Shown: positions 14,994-23,979 of the stretch, one piece after another
How positions within the stretch are numbered: the stretch's first letter is position 1
Layout of the letters: every line of letters starts with the position of its first letter
Source: Nonomuraea thailandensis
Lineage (GTDB): Bacteria > Actinomycetota > Actinomycetes > Streptosporangiales > Streptosporangiaceae
Length of the DNA stretch: 64,000 bases
Assembly: GCF_024172165.1 (NCBI RefSeq)
Contig: NZ_JAMZEB010000002.1
Location: 3,493,501 to 3,557,500 of the forward strand
Direction of reading: 5' to 3'
Translations under genes and position numbers: made by a program
The notes under the pieces: model-generated
Told to the model about the DNA's origin: nothing
The model's database searches: none
Seen by the model: the letters and a program-made list of their open reading frames with translations, nothing else

Positions 14994-16630
14994 AGGTTTA
15001 CCAAGCACTCGCCCAGGCGTTCGTCGCGGAGGGCACCAGCGACGTCTTCGGCATGATGGGCGATGCCAACATGCACTGGATGAACGCGCTCGCCCAGCGC
15101 GGCGTGCGCCTGTACGAGGTGCGGCACGAGGGCTCCGGCCTCGGCATGGCCGACGGGTGGGCGCGGGCGGCTGGCAGACCTGGCGTTGTCACGACGACCA
15201 GCGGGCCGGGCGTCGCGCAACTGGCCACCTCGATGATCTGCGCCAGCCGGGCGCGAACCCCGCTGGTGGCCTTCTGCGGTGAGACTCCCTGGGGTGACCA
15301 GGGCGCCGTGCAGTACCTGGACCAGCGGCGTTTCGCCGCCGCGATCGAGTGCGGGTTCGTCCACGTGTCCCGGGCCGACCTCGCGGCGGAAGCCGTGCAG
15401 AAGGCTTTCTACCTGGCCAGGACCGAGTCCCGCCCGATCATGCTGAGCGCGCCGATCGACGTGCAGAAGCAGGAGTGCGAGGAGCTCGACGACTACGTCC
15501 CCTCCACCGCCCTCATCCCGCAGGTGCGCACGCTGCCTGACCCCGCCGCCATCGAGCAGGCCCGCGACATCATCCGGTCGAGCAAGCGCGTGGTCATCAT
15601 CGCCGGCCGCGGCGCACGCCGCGCGGATGCGGGCCAGCAGATCCTGCGCCTGCAGCAGCAGACCGGCGCCCTGCTGGCCACCACCCTGCAGGCCAAGAAC
15701 TGGCTGTGCGGCGACACCGACTACCACGTCGGCATCGCCGGCCTGTACGGCAACAAGATCGCGATGGAGCTGCTGCAGGAGGCCGACTGCGTGATCGCGG
15801 TGGGCGCCAGCCTCAACCACTACACGATCGAGCACGGCTACCTGTTCCCCGACGCCCGCTACATTCAGATCGACACGGCGCCACACCTGGTCATGGGCAA
15901 CGGCGCGGTAGCCGACGCCTACATCAGGGCCGACGCGGTCACCGGCCTCACCCAGCTGAGCCAGCCGCTGGAAGGCCGGGCCGAGGGCTACCACACGGCA
16001 GAGGTGCTGCACAGGCTGACCGCTCCGCTGGTGGCCCCAGGGGAGTTCCGCGGCGAACCGGGCCGCATGGACCCGCGCGAGGTCATCCACGTCCTGGACG
16101 AGGAGATCCCCGGCGAGATCGGCCTGGTCCTGGGCAGCGGCCACCAGACCGACTTCGGCACCATGCTCTTCCAGCGCTCCCGCGAGGTCCTGTCGAACTA
16201 CGGCATGTTCGGCGCCATCGGTCAGGCCCCGCTGCTGACCATGGGCTCGATCGTGGCAGGCGGCAACCGGCCCGCGTTCGTGGTCGAGGGCGACGCCAGC
16301 TTCCTGATGCACCTGCCGGAGTTCGAGACGGCCTGCCGCTACGGTATCCCGATCCTGGTCGTCGTCATGAACGACGAGGGCCTGGGCGCCGAGTACCACA
16401 AGGCGGCCGCCTCCGGCCTGGACCCGGAGCTCGCGCTGATCCCCACCCCTGAGCTGGGTCCGGTCGCGGTGGCGCTCGGCGGTGGCGGCGCCACGGTCCG
16501 GAACGGGACCGAGCTGCGTGCCGCGCTCGCGGAGTATGTGAAGGCCCCGCGCCCGACCGTGATCGACGTGCGCATCACCCGCGAGGTGAGCGTGCCGTAC
16601 CGGCGCCTCCATTTCGGCGAGGACGTATGA
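14990..16630 (+). CDS. Thiamine-diphosphate-dependent enzyme (acetolactate synthase/benzoylformate decarboxylase-like)
   Basis: A 546-residue protein with the full three-domain ThDP layout. The N-terminal PYR domain has the catalytic Glu in YEVRHEGSG. A central Rossmann domain follows (about 195-330). The C-terminal PP domain carries the ThDP/Mg motif, starting at VEGDAS and ending about 28 residues later at VVVMNDEGLGAE. The family decarboxylates 2-oxo acids, sometimes with carboligation. In this operon it could decarboxylate a 2-oxo acid derived from the aldolase/hydratase steps. Overlaps both neighbours by 4 bases. Confidence 0.88.
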   Translation: MKVYQALAQAFVAEGTSDVFGMMGDANMHWMNALAQRGVRLYEVRHEGSGLGMADGWARAAGRPGVVTTTSGPGVAQLATSMICASRARTPLVAFCGETPWGDQGAVQYLDQRRFAAAIECGFVHVSRADLAAEAVQKAFYLARTESRPIMLSAPIDVQKQECEELDDYVPSTALIPQVRTLPDPAAIEQARDIIRSSKRVVIIAGRGARRADAGQQILRLQQQTGALLATTLQAKNWLCGDTDYHVGIAGLYGNKIAMELLQEADCVIAVGASLNHYTIEHGYLFPDARYIQIDTAPHLVMGNGAVADAYIRADAVTGLTQLSQPLEGRAEGYHTAEVLHRLTAPLVAPGEFRGEPGRMDPREVIHVLDEEIPGEIGLVLGSGHQTDFGTMLFQRSREVLSNYGMFGAIGQAPLLTMGSIVAGGNRPAFVVEGDASFLMHLPEFETACRYGIPILVVVMNDEGLGAEYHKAAASGLDPELALIPTPELGPVAVALGGGGATVRNGTELRAALAEYVKAPRPTVIDVRITREVSVPYRRLHFGEDV

Positions 16631-17415
16631 AACCGCTCACGGCCGTGCTCGGCCGGACCGTGGAAGACCTGCCCGGCTTCGAGTTCCCGCAGGTCAAGCC
16701 GCTCTACTCGGCCTTCGCCCGGATGGTCAGGAACCTCGAGTTCGACGTCTGCGAGCTGGCGCTCGCGACGTACCTGCAGGCGGTCGAGGCGGGCGTCCCG
16801 ATCACCCTGGTGCCTGTCGAGCTGGTCGGCAGCGCCCACCACCGCTCGCTCACCCGCCTGCCCGACGGTCCCGCCCTCACCCCTGAGGACCTGCCCGGCA
16901 AGCGGATCGGGGTGCGCTCCTACAGCCAGACCACCGGCCTGTGGGTGCGAGGAATCCTGCAGGAGGAGTACGGCATCGCCGCCTCGGAGGTCACCTGGGT
17001 CACCACGGAGGAACCCCACGTGGCGCAGTATCGGGAACCGGCGTACGTGACACGGTCCCCGGCCACACGGGTCGCCGACCTGCTACGCGATGGCGAGGTC
17101 GAGGCCGCGGTGCTCGGCCCTCGCGCGATCGGCGGGCAGGGCGAGGGCCTGGTTCCGATCATCCCCGACGCCGAGGCCGCCGAGCGGGCCTGGGCCGAGC
17201 GGCACGGTTTCAGCCCGATCAACCACCTGCTCGTGGTCCGCGACGAGGTGCTGCGTGCCGCACCGGACCAGGTCCGGGCGCTGGCGGACACGCTCGGGGC
17301 CGGATGGACCGACGAACTGCGCGCCTGCCTGGAGCTGGCTGCCGGCTACGCCCTGCAGCAGGAACTCCTCCGCGAGCCCGTCGACCTGGAGAAAGCGACC
17401 CGGAAATGGACGTGA
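16627..17415 (+). CDS. 4,5-dihydroxyphthalate decarboxylase (Pht5)-like protein, paralogue 1
   Basis: A 262-residue protein with the periplasmic-binding-protein-like fold but no signal peptide. The motif GVRSYSQTTGLWVRGILQEE (about residues 97-116) and the earlier LEFDVCELALATYLQA match Pht5 and related proteins, which are cytoplasmic members of the NMT1/SsuA-like fold. Pht5 removes a carboxylate from 4,5-dihydroxyphthalate to give protocatechuate. Two more paralogues follow at 18560 and 19399. Activity on an aromatic or unsaturated polycarboxylate is inferred; a non-enzymatic binding role cannot be excluded. The end overlaps the DUF3500 gene by 10 bases. Confidence 0.78.
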   Translation: MKPLTAVLGRTVEDLPGFEFPQVKPLYSAFARMVRNLEFDVCELALATYLQAVEAGVPITLVPVELVGSAHHRSLTRLPDGPALTPEDLPGKRIGVRSYSQTTGLWVRGILQEEYGIAASEVTWVTTEEPHVAQYREPAYVTRSPATRVADLLRDGEVEAAVLGPRAIGGQGEGLVPIIPDAEAAERAWAERHGFSPINHLLVVRDEVLRAAPDQVRALADTLGAGWTDELRACLELAAGYALQQELLREPVDLEKATRKWT

Positions 17416-18563
17416 TCGGATACAGGCAGCGGGGCGACGCCCCCGTGCGGCGCCCGGCCGAGTTCACACCGGACCTGCTCGAGAAGATCGAATGGCGCCG
17501 GCGCGCGGCCGACGAACCCTTCCGCGGGGTGGGCACCTCCGACGGTATCCGCTCGGGCCTGTTCCCACTGCGCGAGACCGGGCTTGACGTCGACGGCATC
17601 CGGCAGGCGGCGCTGGACTACCTGGCCGTGCTGGAGCCCGGGCAACGGGCGGAGGGCCGGTTCCGGATGGACGACGTGTCCTGGCGGCACTGGGCGAACG
17701 GTGTGCGCTACTTCCTGCGGCACGGGCTGTGCCTGGAGGATCTGGACCAGCGGCAGCGGGACAAGGCTCTCGCCCTGGTACGTACCAGCCTCAGCGCGTA
17801 CGGCTACACGCAGATCATCGACCTGATGCATCTGAACCTGACCATGGGCGAGCTGCGTGGCGAGGAGCATCTGCTCAACGAGTGGCTGTACTGGTTCAGC
17901 GTCTACGGCTCGCCCGAGAGCGGCCAGCCGTGGGGCTGGCAGCTCGACGGCCACCACATCTGCGTCAACGCCGTCATCGTCGGCGACCAGATGACCCTCA
18001 CCCCGACCTTCCTGGGCGCTGAACCAACGATGGCCGAGGACGGCCGGTACGCCGGAACCGCCGCCTTCCGCCGCGAGGAGGCCGTAGCCGCACGGCTGTT
18101 CACCAGCCTGACCGCCGAGCAGCGCAAGAGCGCGGTCTTCGCCGATGAGCTGCCGCCCGAGCTGTTCGCCGGCGCCTTCCGCGACAACTTCGAACTGAAC
18201 TACACCGGCCTGCCGCTGGGCGAGCTCACCGAGCCGCAGCGGCTGATCGCCACCGACCTGCTCGGCCTGTACGTGAACCGGGCCCGCGAGGACCACGCCC
18301 GTGCCCGCATGGAGGAGGTCCTGGCCCACGAGGCGGAGACGCACTTCGCCTGGGCTGGCGAACCGAACGGGGTGTTCTACTACCGCCTGCACAGCCCGGT
18401 GATCCTCATCGAGTTCGAGCACATGGCCGGCGTGATGTACGCCAACGACTACCCGACCCGCCGGCACATCCACACCGTGGTCCGTACGCCCAACGCGGGC
18501 GACTACGGCATCGACCTGCTGCGGCAGCACCACGAACGGTTCCACGTCAAGGAGAGCACGTGA
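17406..18563 (+). CDS. DUF3500-family protein
   Basis: A 385-residue protein beginning MDVIGYRQRG at an ATG that overlaps the upstream stop. The centre has the DUF3500 (PF12006) hallmark GWQLDGHHICVNAVIVGDQ followed by TLTPTFLGAEP, and the C-terminal part has VILIEFEHMAGV and HIHTVVRTPNAGDYG. The conserved His residues (DGHH, HIHTVVRTP) look like a metal or catalytic site. No biochemical role for the family is known to me. In this genome it sits between Pht5-like paralogues in a catabolic operon, which suggests an enzyme acting on the same substrate class. Confidence 0.85.
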   Translation: MDVIGYRQRGDAPVRRPAEFTPDLLEKIEWRRRAADEPFRGVGTSDGIRSGLFPLRETGLDVDGIRQAALDYLAVLEPGQRAEGRFRMDDVSWRHWANGVRYFLRHGLCLEDLDQRQRDKALALVRTSLSAYGYTQIIDLMHLNLTMGELRGEEHLLNEWLYWFSVYGSPESGQPWGWQLDGHHICVNAVIVGDQMTLTPTFLGAEPTMAEDGRYAGTAAFRREEAVAARLFTSLTAEQRKSAVFADELPPELFAGAFRDNFELNYTGLPLGELTEPQRLIATDLLGLYVNRAREDHARARMEEVLAHEAETHFAWAGEPNGVFYYRLHSPVILIEFEHMAGVMYANDYPTRRHIHTVVRTPNAGDYGIDLLRQHHERFHVKEST

Positions 18564-19402
18564 AGTTGGTTCTGGGTCGTGACGACCTCGCCGTCGCCGC
18601 GGCATCGGCCATCCGCGGGACCGGCACACAGGTGGAGCGGCTCGACGTTCGCCCGGTGCACAAGGCCGCGCGCGGCATGATCGGCCAGGGCTCGGTGGAC
18701 ATCTGCGAGCTGCCGATCGTGACGCTGCTGCAGGCCGTCGCGCACGACCACCCGGTGATCCTGCTGCCGGTCACCGTGCTCGCCCGCGCCCAGCACCAGA
18801 CCCTGGTGACCTGCGGCGACCTGACCGTCGAGAACGTCCAGGGCCGCAGCGTCGGTGTCCGCTCGTGGAGCCAGACCACCGGCGTGTGGATGCGCGGCAT
18901 CCTGGCCGAGGAGTACGGGGTCGACCTGCGCAGGGTCGACTGGGTGGTGTACGAGGGCGGCCACGTCGACGAGCACCACGACCCCTCCTGGGTACGGCGG
19001 GCGCCCGAGGGGGGTCGCCTGCAGGCGGACTTTCTCGACGGCTCCCTGGACTTCGGGATCATGGGCAACGAGCTGCCCACCGACCACCGCATCCGCACCG
19101 CCATCCCCGACGCCGCGCAGGCCGCCGCCGAGTGGACCGAGCGGAACGGCTTCCTTCCCCTCAACCACGTCGTCGGCGTCACGGAGAAGGCGGCGCGCGA
19201 GCACTCGGCCGCCGTCCTCGCCGCCTACGGCGCGATGCGGGAGATCACCAGCGACGCGGTGGGCTTCGAGGCGCTGCGCGCAGCCGTGACGAGGGTGGCG
19301 GCGTTCGCGCTGGAGCAGGAAGTTCTGCCTCGGCCGGTGGACTTCGACGAATGGGTGGCACGCTCCTGCGAGGCCCTCGGGGCAACGGAAGGCAGGCTAT
19401 GA
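18560..19402 (+). CDS. 4,5-dihydroxyphthalate decarboxylase (Pht5)-like protein, paralogue 2
   Basis: A 280-residue cytoplasmic protein from a GTG overlapping the DUF3500 stop. It shares with paralogue 1 the segments VDICELPIVTLLQA, GVRSWSQTTGVWMRGILAEE and FLPLNHVVGVTE, so it has the same fold. Differences in the N-terminal third and the GNELPTDHR segment suggest a different substrate or a separate subunit. Start choice is supported by the 4-base GTGA coupling. It is followed directly by a third paralogue. Confidence 0.78.
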   Translation: MKLVLGRDDLAVAAASAIRGTGTQVERLDVRPVHKAARGMIGQGSVDICELPIVTLLQAVAHDHPVILLPVTVLARAQHQTLVTCGDLTVENVQGRSVGVRSWSQTTGVWMRGILAEEYGVDLRRVDWVVYEGGHVDEHHDPSWVRRAPEGGRLQADFLDGSLDFGIMGNELPTDHRIRTAIPDAAQAAAEWTERNGFLPLNHVVGVTEKAAREHSAAVLAAYGAMREITSDAVGFEALRAAVTRVAAFALEQEVLPRPVDFDEWVARSCEALGATEGRL

Positions 19403-20328
19403 AGGTCGCTCTGGGGGACTACCCCCACGCGCAGCTGGAGCTGGACGGGTACGACGTCGAACCGGTGGAGGTGAAGCCGATCATAGCCGCCTACCGGCGG
19501 ATGATCCGCGACCTGGAGTTCGACGTGTGCGAGCTGGCGCCGGTGTCCTATCTGATGGCCCGCCAGGTGGGCGTGCCGCTCAGCGCGATCCCGGTCTTCC
19601 TCAACCGGCGCTTCCACCACGAGGACGTCCAGTGCGCCGCGAACTCGGGGATCCGGGTGCCGCGTGACCTGGAGGGACGGCGGGTCGGAGTCCGCGCGTA
19701 CTCGGTGAGCACCGGCGTGTGGGTGCGCGGCGTCCTCGCCGAGGAGTACGGCGTCGCCCACGAGAAGATCACGTGGGTGGTGGACGACGACGACCACGTC
19801 GAAGGCCGTGTCCCTGCGAACGTCGAGCGGGTCACCGACGGGCGTTCCCTGGGCGAGCTGCTGAGCGCCGGGGAGCTGGACGCCGCGCTCACCGGTAACG
19901 CCGGCACCGGCCGCGCGGGCGCACCGCGGACGGGCTGGACCTCTCACGGCGGCGTTACGGAAGGCTCCTACCCGCTCTTCCCCGACGCCGAGGTGCTCAG
20001 CGCCGACTGGTATGTCCGGACCGGCATCTACCCCCTCCATTCCGTGGTGGTGATCCGCTCGGAGCTGGTCGAACGCGACCCCGGCCTGCCGACCGCGCTG
20101 TACGCGGCGCTGGCCGAGAGCAAGCGGCAGAGCCAGGCGGCCTGGTCCGCGATCCCGCGACTGGCCCGCCAGGCGGAGCAGATCGGCGCGGACCCGATCC
20201 CGTACGGCATCGAGGCCAACGAGCCGAGCCTGAGGGCGCTCGTGCGCTTCTCCAGGGATCAGGGTCTGCTCGATCCTGACTTCCCCACCGACATCCATGA
20301 GCTGTTCGCGGAAGGAGACTACAGGTGA
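19399..20328 (+). CDS. 4,5-dihydroxyphthalate decarboxylase (Pht5)-like protein, paralogue 3
   Basis: A 309-residue member of the same family, starting at the ATG that overlaps the previous stop (MKVALGDYPHAQLELDGYDV). It has FDVCELAPVSYLMARQVGVP, then GVRAYSVSTGVWVRGVLAEE and YPLHSVVVIRSEL. It is the longest of the three and the closest to full-length Pht5 in size, with the typical C-terminal helices ending at DIHELFAEG. If only one paralogue is a decarboxylase, this is a good candidate on length alone; that is inference. Confidence 0.8.
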   Translation: MKVALGDYPHAQLELDGYDVEPVEVKPIIAAYRRMIRDLEFDVCELAPVSYLMARQVGVPLSAIPVFLNRRFHHEDVQCAANSGIRVPRDLEGRRVGVRAYSVSTGVWVRGVLAEEYGVAHEKITWVVDDDDHVEGRVPANVERVTDGRSLGELLSAGELDAALTGNAGTGRAGAPRTGWTSHGGVTEGSYPLFPDAEVLSADWYVRTGIYPLHSVVVIRSELVERDPGLPTALYAALAESKRQSQAAWSAIPRLARQAEQIGADPIPYGIEANEPSLRALVRFSRDQGLLDPDFPTDIHELFAEGDYR

Positions 20329-21176
20329 GCGTGATCGATACCCACTGCCACGTCATCTCGGATGACCTGAGCAGGTATCCGCGCGCGCCGATCGGCGGCA
20401 AGCAGTCGGACTGGGCCGAATCCCGGCCGGTCACCGCCGACGGCATGGTCGAGCGGATGGACGCGGCGGGCATCGGTCAGGCGGTGCTGGTCCAGGCCAC
20501 CACGAACTACGGCTACGACAACTCCTATGTCGTGGACAGCGCCCGGCAGCGCCCCGATCGCTTCGTGGCGGTGGGCACCTTCGACCCCCTGCGGCCGGAT
20601 GCCGCCGCCCGCCTGGCTGGGGCGATCGACGGTGGCCTGGCCGGGGTGCGGCTGTTCACCCACGGCAGCACGGTGCCCGTCCAGGGCGAGTGGTTCGCCG
20701 CACCTGAGACGTACGAATTCTGGGAGAAGGCAGGGGAGTTCGATGTCACCGTCTGCCTCCAGATGCGCCTCGGACCGGCCACCAGGCAACTGGAGGAGGT
20801 GCTGGAACGCTTCCCCGGCGTGCGGGTGCTTCTCGACCACATCGGCTACCCCGATATCGCCGCCTCACCCGCAGACGCGGGCAGCGAGGTGGCCGGGCTC
20901 GCCCGCCACCCCGGCCTGCACCTCAAGCTCACCCACCGCAACCTGGAGCGCCTCCAGGACGCGGGCAAAGAGGCGGCCGGCTTCCTGGAGCCGGTGATCG
21001 AGGCGTTCGGCGCCGGCCGGATCGCCTGGGGCTCGAACCTGCCGGCCGCCGAACAGCCGCTGCCGGAACTGCTGCGGCTCGCCGAGGAGATCCTCGCGGA
21101 CCTGCCGCAGACTGCCCGGGAGGAGATCTTCGCGGGCACGGCGAGGCGGCTGTATCCGAGCCTGGGCGCAGGCTGA
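20325..21176 (+). CDS. Amidohydrolase-2 family hydrolase (LigI-like lactonase superfamily)
   Basis: A 283-residue TIM-barrel amidohydrolase. The N-terminal metal motif is VIDTHCHVIS, the middle His is in VLLDHIGYPD, and the terminal strand reads IAWGSNLPAAEQP. Most relatives, including 2-pyrone-4,6-dicarboxylate lactonase LigI, have Asp in that last motif (GTDWP or GSDYP); here it is Asn. The family hydrolyses lactones such as 2-pyrone-4,6-dicarboxylate or decarboxylates related acids. The GTGA overlap ties it to the Pht5-like genes. A lactonase role fits the pathway but the Asn leaves activity open. Confidence 0.82.
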   Translation: MSVIDTHCHVISDDLSRYPRAPIGGKQSDWAESRPVTADGMVERMDAAGIGQAVLVQATTNYGYDNSYVVDSARQRPDRFVAVGTFDPLRPDAAARLAGAIDGGLAGVRLFTHGSTVPVQGEWFAAPETYEFWEKAGEFDVTVCLQMRLGPATRQLEEVLERFPGVRVLLDHIGYPDIAASPADAGSEVAGLARHPGLHLKLTHRNLERLQDAGKEAAGFLEPVIEAFGAGRIAWGSNLPAAEQPLPELLRLAEEILADLPQTAREEIFAGTARRLYPSLGAG

Positions 21177-21231
21177 CCCTTGAGCTGCTCTCCGGAGCAG
21201 TCGTCATCTCTCTTCTGGGATACAGGTGATC

Positions 21232-21927
21232 ATGGCAAATGGCAGCGGCCACGACCAGGCCGTGGAGACGCGCAACAGACACAGCCAGGCCTACGAGGGA
21301 CTGCGCTCACTGCTGTTGTCGGGTGACCTCGCACCGGGCACGCGGCTCACCGAGGCCGAGCTGACCGGGATGTTCAACGTCTCGCGCAGCACCATGCGCT
21401 CGGTGCTGGTCCAGCTGGCCCAGGAGGGCTACGTCACCAGCGAAGTCAACCGGGGGGTGCGGACGAGGAACTTCTCCCCCCAGGAGGCGGCCGACATCCT
21501 GGAGGCGCGCGAGGTGCTGGAGTCCGCGCTGGCAGGCAAGGCCGCCGAACGGGCCACCGAGGAGGAGATCCGCGAGCTGCGCGCCACGCTGGAGGCGATG
21601 GAGGACTGCAAGAGGCGCGGGGATCAGGCCGGGTACTCGCGAGGCAACCGCAGGTTCCACCAGCAGGTCAAGGAAGCCGCCCACCAGCAGACTCTGGCCC
21701 GGGCCTACGACACCCTGCTGTACCCGCTGGTCATGCGCCAATATCGCAACCTGTCCGCACAGCACCCGAGGACCGGGTCGCTGGAGGAGCATCAGGCGAT
21801 CCTCATGGCCATTGTCACCCGTAACCCGGAGGCGGCCGTAGCCGCGATGCGTCACCACGTCGCCTCCGCCCGGCGGGCCCTGCTGCTGCAGACGGCCGTC
21901 GGCCATGCCGGCACCCCTGCCGAATAG
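21232..21927 (+). CDS. GntR-family regulator, FadR/FCD subfamily
   Basis: About 231 residues from ATG 21232, preceded by ACAGGTGATC; an in-frame GTG at 21226 is an alternative. The N-terminal winged helix reads AYEGLRSLLLSGDLAPGTRL, then LTGMFNVSRSTMRSVLVQLA and a short wing (GYVTSEVNRGVRTR). The C-terminal all-helical FCD domain has metal-site-like His residues in EEHQAI and MRHHVASA. It lies inside the operon, between the last amidohydrolase and the binding protein, so it probably represses the operon and responds to a carboxylate substrate. Confidence 0.9.
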   Translation: MANGSGHDQAVETRNRHSQAYEGLRSLLLSGDLAPGTRLTEAELTGMFNVSRSTMRSVLVQLAQEGYVTSEVNRGVRTRNFSPQEAADILEAREVLESALAGKAAERATEEEIRELRATLEAMEDCKRRGDQAGYSRGNRRFHQQVKEAAHQQTLARAYDTLLYPLVMRQYRNLSAQHPRTGSLEEHQAILMAIVTRNPEAAVAAMRHHVASARRALLLQTAVGHAGTPAE

Positions 21928-21958
21928 ACCACCCCCCATGCACGTGTCAGGAGCCGAA

Positions 21959-23023
21959 ATGAGACAGCACGATACCCGCCGAGGCCTGCGCACTCTGGCG
22001 CTCACGGCCGCACTGTTTCTCAGTGCCGCAGTGACCGCCGCGTGCGGCGAGTCCGGCGGCCAGGGTGTTCACAGCACCGCGAGCGGCCTGAGCCAGGTCA
22101 CCGTCGGCAGCGGAGACAACATCATGGACCTGCCGATGAAGGTGGCCGAGGCCAAGGGTTACTTCAGCAAGCACGGGCTCCAGGTCACGTTCGTCTCGAC
22201 GAACGCCTCGACCGGCCCGGCTGCTCTCGAATCAGGCTCGGTGCAGTTCCTCAACTCCAGCCCGACAGGCTTCCTGTCCGCCCTGGCCAAGGGCGTTCCG
22301 CAGGTCGCCATCGCCGCCGACGGCCTGGGCAACCCGATCGCCATCGTCGTCAGCAAGAAGTTCGCCGACGCCAACAAGATCACTGCCGAGACCACGCCCG
22401 AGGAGGCGGCCAAGGCACTGGCCACCTCCACCGCCGGCGCCAGCTCGGCCAACACCAAGGCCCAGGCGAGCCAGTTCCTCAAGGCCCGCGGCGTCGACCC
22501 CACCAAGGTGAACTGGGTGCAGCTGCCGAGCCCGGCCGCGAACAAGGCCGCACTCAACAGCGGCCAGATCGACTGGTTCATGACCGGCCAGCCCACGCCA
22601 CTGGCCATCGAGCACGCCGGAGAGGGCATCGTGGTGGCCGACCCGCTGCGGGTCCCCGAGTGGTCTCCCGAACGCGCCGGCTACGGGGAGTTCGTAGTGG
22701 CGCGCAAGGACTACCTCGACAAGAACCCCGAGGTCGCCAAGAAGTTCGTCGCTGCGGTCCAGGAGGCCACGGCTTACATGAACGCGCACGTGGCCGACCA
22801 GGAACTGCTGGACATCGCCACCAAGGCGATGGAGGGCACCCCGGCCCCCGTGCTGCAGGCCGCACTGAAGCAGGTCGGCTGGCCGACCAGCGTCGCGATG
22901 AACGACGCGGAATGGAAGAAGACCCTGGACTTCATCAACGGGCTCGGCGTTCTCACCCAGACGATGTCCGTCACCGGGGATGACTGGAGCAACGCCTACG
23001 TGCCGTCGGGCGGAGGATCGTGA
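21959..23023 (+). CDS. ABC transporter substrate-binding lipoprotein, NitT/TauT type
   Basis: A 354-residue protein from ATG 21959, which is preceded by CAGGAG; earlier in-frame starts would put the lipoprotein signal too far in. The signal has RRGLRTLALTAALFLSAA and a lipobox VTAAC. The mature part resembles NMT1/SsuA-like binding proteins, with MDLPMKVAEAKGYFSKHGLQ and LESGSVQFLNSSPTGFLSAL. It captures the substrate outside the membrane for the importer formed with the permease at 23020 and the ATPase at 11753. It overlaps the permease gene by 4 bases. Confidence 0.9.
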   Translation: MRQHDTRRGLRTLALTAALFLSAAVTAACGESGGQGVHSTASGLSQVTVGSGDNIMDLPMKVAEAKGYFSKHGLQVTFVSTNASTGPAALESGSVQFLNSSPTGFLSALAKGVPQVAIAADGLGNPIAIVVSKKFADANKITAETTPEEAAKALATSTAGASSANTKAQASQFLKARGVDPTKVNWVQLPSPAANKAALNSGQIDWFMTGQPTPLAIEHAGEGIVVADPLRVPEWSPERAGYGEFVVARKDYLDKNPEVAKKFVAAVQEATAYMNAHVADQELLDIATKAMEGTPAPVLQAALKQVGWPTSVAMNDAEWKKTLDFINGLGVLTQTMSVTGDDWSNAYVPSGGGS

Positions 23024-23886
23024 TGGTGGCAACTACCGACAAGCCGGTGCGGAAGATGACCGCGGTCGTGGCCGCGACCAAGCGCAAGAGCGACCGGTGG
23101 CAGAGCCCGCTCACCCTGGTGGCGCTGCGCATCGGGGTGATCGCCGTCGTCCTGGCGCTCTGGCAGCTGCTGAGCGGGCCGGTCCTGCCCGAGTACGCGG
23201 TCAGCAAGCCCACCGACGTGGCGCAGGCCCTGGCCAGGCTACTCGGCTCGGAGGCCGGATGGATCGACATCAGGGCCACGTTGATCGAGGTGGTGGCGGG
23301 CTTCTCCATGGGCGTCACGCTCGGCACCGTGGTGGGCCTGGTGCTGGGCTCCTTCTCGCTGGCGGGCCGGGTGCTCGAGCCCCTCATCGCGGCCTTCAAC
23401 GGCATCCCGAAGATCGCGCTCGCGCCGCTGTTCCTGCTGTTCTTCGGCATCGGCCCCTGGTCGAAGATCACCATCGCGATGATCGGGCCGGCTTTTGTGA
23501 CCTTCTACAACATCTACCTCGGTCTGCGCCTGCGCGAGCGGGAGCTCATGGAGATCGTCCAGGTCATGGGCGGCCGCCGGCACCACCTGCTCACGTACGT
23601 GACGATCCCCACACTGGCCGCCCCGTTCTTCGCCGCGCTCAAGACCGGCGGCCCGCTGGCCATCCTCGGCGTCATCGGCGCCGAGTTCATCGCCTCCACC
23701 GAGGGCATCGGCCACGGGCTGTTCACCTCCGCGATGAATCTGGACGCGGCCGCCACCTTCGCCGGTCTGATCGTCCTGATCGTGATGACGCTCACGCTGA
23801 ACGGGCTGCTCACCTGGCTCGACAAGCTCGCCCTGAAACGCCTCGGGCTCATCGCCCGGCGCCGCCCGGCCGAGCAGCACGCCTGA
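23020..23886 (+). CDS. ABC transporter permease, NitT/TauT type
   Basis: A 288-residue membrane protein with about six hydrophobic helices after a basic cytoplasmic N-terminus. The BPD_transp_1 region carries EPLIAAFNGIPKIALAPLFL and, further on, the EAA-like coupling loop (IVQVMGGRRHHLLTYVTIPT), both typical of SsuC/TauC permeases. The start is GTG 23020 or the adjacent ATG 23023 after GGAGG. It pairs with the upstream lipoprotein and the ATPase at the front of the operon. Confidence 0.9.
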   Translation: MMVATTDKPVRKMTAVVAATKRKSDRWQSPLTLVALRIGVIAVVLALWQLLSGPVLPEYAVSKPTDVAQALARLLGSEAGWIDIRATLIEVVAGFSMGVTLGTVVGLVLGSFSLAGRVLEPLIAAFNGIPKIALAPLFLLFFGIGPWSKITIAMIGPAFVTFYNIYLGLRLRERELMEIVQVMGGRRHHLLTYVTIPTLAAPFFAALKTGGPLAILGVIGAEFIASTEGIGHGLFTSAMNLDAAATFAGLIVLIVMTLTLNGLLTWLDKLALKRLGLIARRRPAEQHA

Positions 23887-23979
23887 GCGCACCGACTCGC
23901 TTTTCACCGACTCTGTCCGGCGTGACACCTCGTCATGCCTGTTCAGCGCGCATCGAAACACGAAGAGAGGGCGTCAGCG

